From assembly GCA_900752095.1 (NCBI GenBank), contig CAADUD010000034.1, positions 1 through 5,499 of the forward strand: a stretch of DNA of 5,499 nt, written 5' to 3'. Of this stretch, positions 5,436-5,499 are shown one piece after another (the first letter of the stretch is position 1; each line of letters opens with the position of its first letter). The notes beneath the pieces are model-generated. The model was given only the letters and a program-made list of their open reading frames with translations, did no database searches and had not been told where the DNA came from. The stretch is from Clostridia bacterium (lineage in GTDB: Bacteria; Bacillota; Clostridia; TANB77; CAG-508). Made by a program: the position numbers and the translations under genes.

Positions 5436-5464
5436 AAAAAGAGCTTGATAAAAGCTCTTTTTTC
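5436..5464. terminator. Strong intrinsic terminator between convergent genes
   Basis: An 11-bp perfect stem pairs AAAAAGAGCTT (5436-5446) with AAGCTCTTTTT (5452-5462) around a five-base GATAA loop. It is followed on + by a T-rich tail that continues past 5464 (TCTTTT). It lies about 30 bases after the CBM25-like gene. The A run on the left arm lets it also serve the - strand gene whose stop codon is at 5467-5469. Confidence 0.9.
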
Positions 5465-5466
5465 TT

Positions 5467-5499
5467 TTAAATATACCATCCACCATTAACAGAAATAAT
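5467..5499 (-). CDS. C-terminal end of a gene, probably a FabG-type short-chain dehydrogenase (rest outside window)
   Basis: Read on the - strand from the right edge, ten codons give IISVNGGWYI and then TAA at 5467-5469. An ending of VxVNGG or VDGG followed by one aromatic and two or three hydrophobic residues is the classic C-terminus of FabG-like 3-oxoacyl-ACP reductases and other classical short-chain dehydrogenases (ITGQxxxVdGG...). These are NAD(P)H-dependent enzymes, and FabG works in fatty acid elongation. The stop lies three bases from the terminator stem, which is normal for a gene end. With only ten residues the family call is a recognition of the tail and could be coincidence. The true start and function lie outside the window. 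Confidence 0.55.
   Translation of the reverse strand: MISVNGGWYI

Overview
The window is strongly AT-rich, has ordinary bacterial stop codons, good Shine-Dalgarno sequences and textbook sigma-A promoters, and carries a YceF-like Maf, rsmA, a CCA-encoding tRNA-Lys, a VanW/G5 envelope protein and a CBM25-like protein. Together these suggest a low-GC Firmicute, most likely a (gut-type) clostridium. No mobile element, CRISPR array, phage module or defence system was seen. It reads as ordinary chromosome with a few individually odd proteins, not as a novel multi-gene system.

Layout. (1) 1-812, + strand: the tail of a nucleoside 2-deoxyribosyltransferase-fold protein overlaps by one base a Maf pyrophosphatase, so this is a translationally coupled pair that may act on unusual nucleotides. 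(2) 852-1001, - strand: tRNA-Lys(CUU) with its own consensus promoter and a hairpin terminator shared with the end of the Maf operon. (3) 1024-1875, - strand: rsmA (ksgA), with no terminator before the tRNA gene, so readthrough into the tRNA is likely. (4) 1990-4000, - strand: a large membrane-anchored VanW-family protein with a very long charged cytoplasmic head, followed by its own hairpin. (5) 4001-4184: a divergent promoter region. One promoter drives the VanW gene leftward; the other drives an XRE/S24-type repressor rightward and has a 16-bp perfect dyad in its -35/-10 spacer. (6) 4185-4769, + strand: that repressor, whose S24 domain keeps the serine but appears to lack the lysine. (7) 4874-5405, + strand: an independently promoted small protein with a CBM25/53-like starch-binding domain, no signal peptide and a basic hydrophobic tail. 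(8) 5436-5499: a strong convergent terminator, then the last ten codons of a gene entering from the right on the - strand, probably a FabG-type short-chain dehydrogenase.

No gene-free stretch exceeds 300 bases. The four main gaps (813-1023, 1876-2059, 4001-4184, 4770-4946) are accounted for by the tRNA, terminators and promoters.
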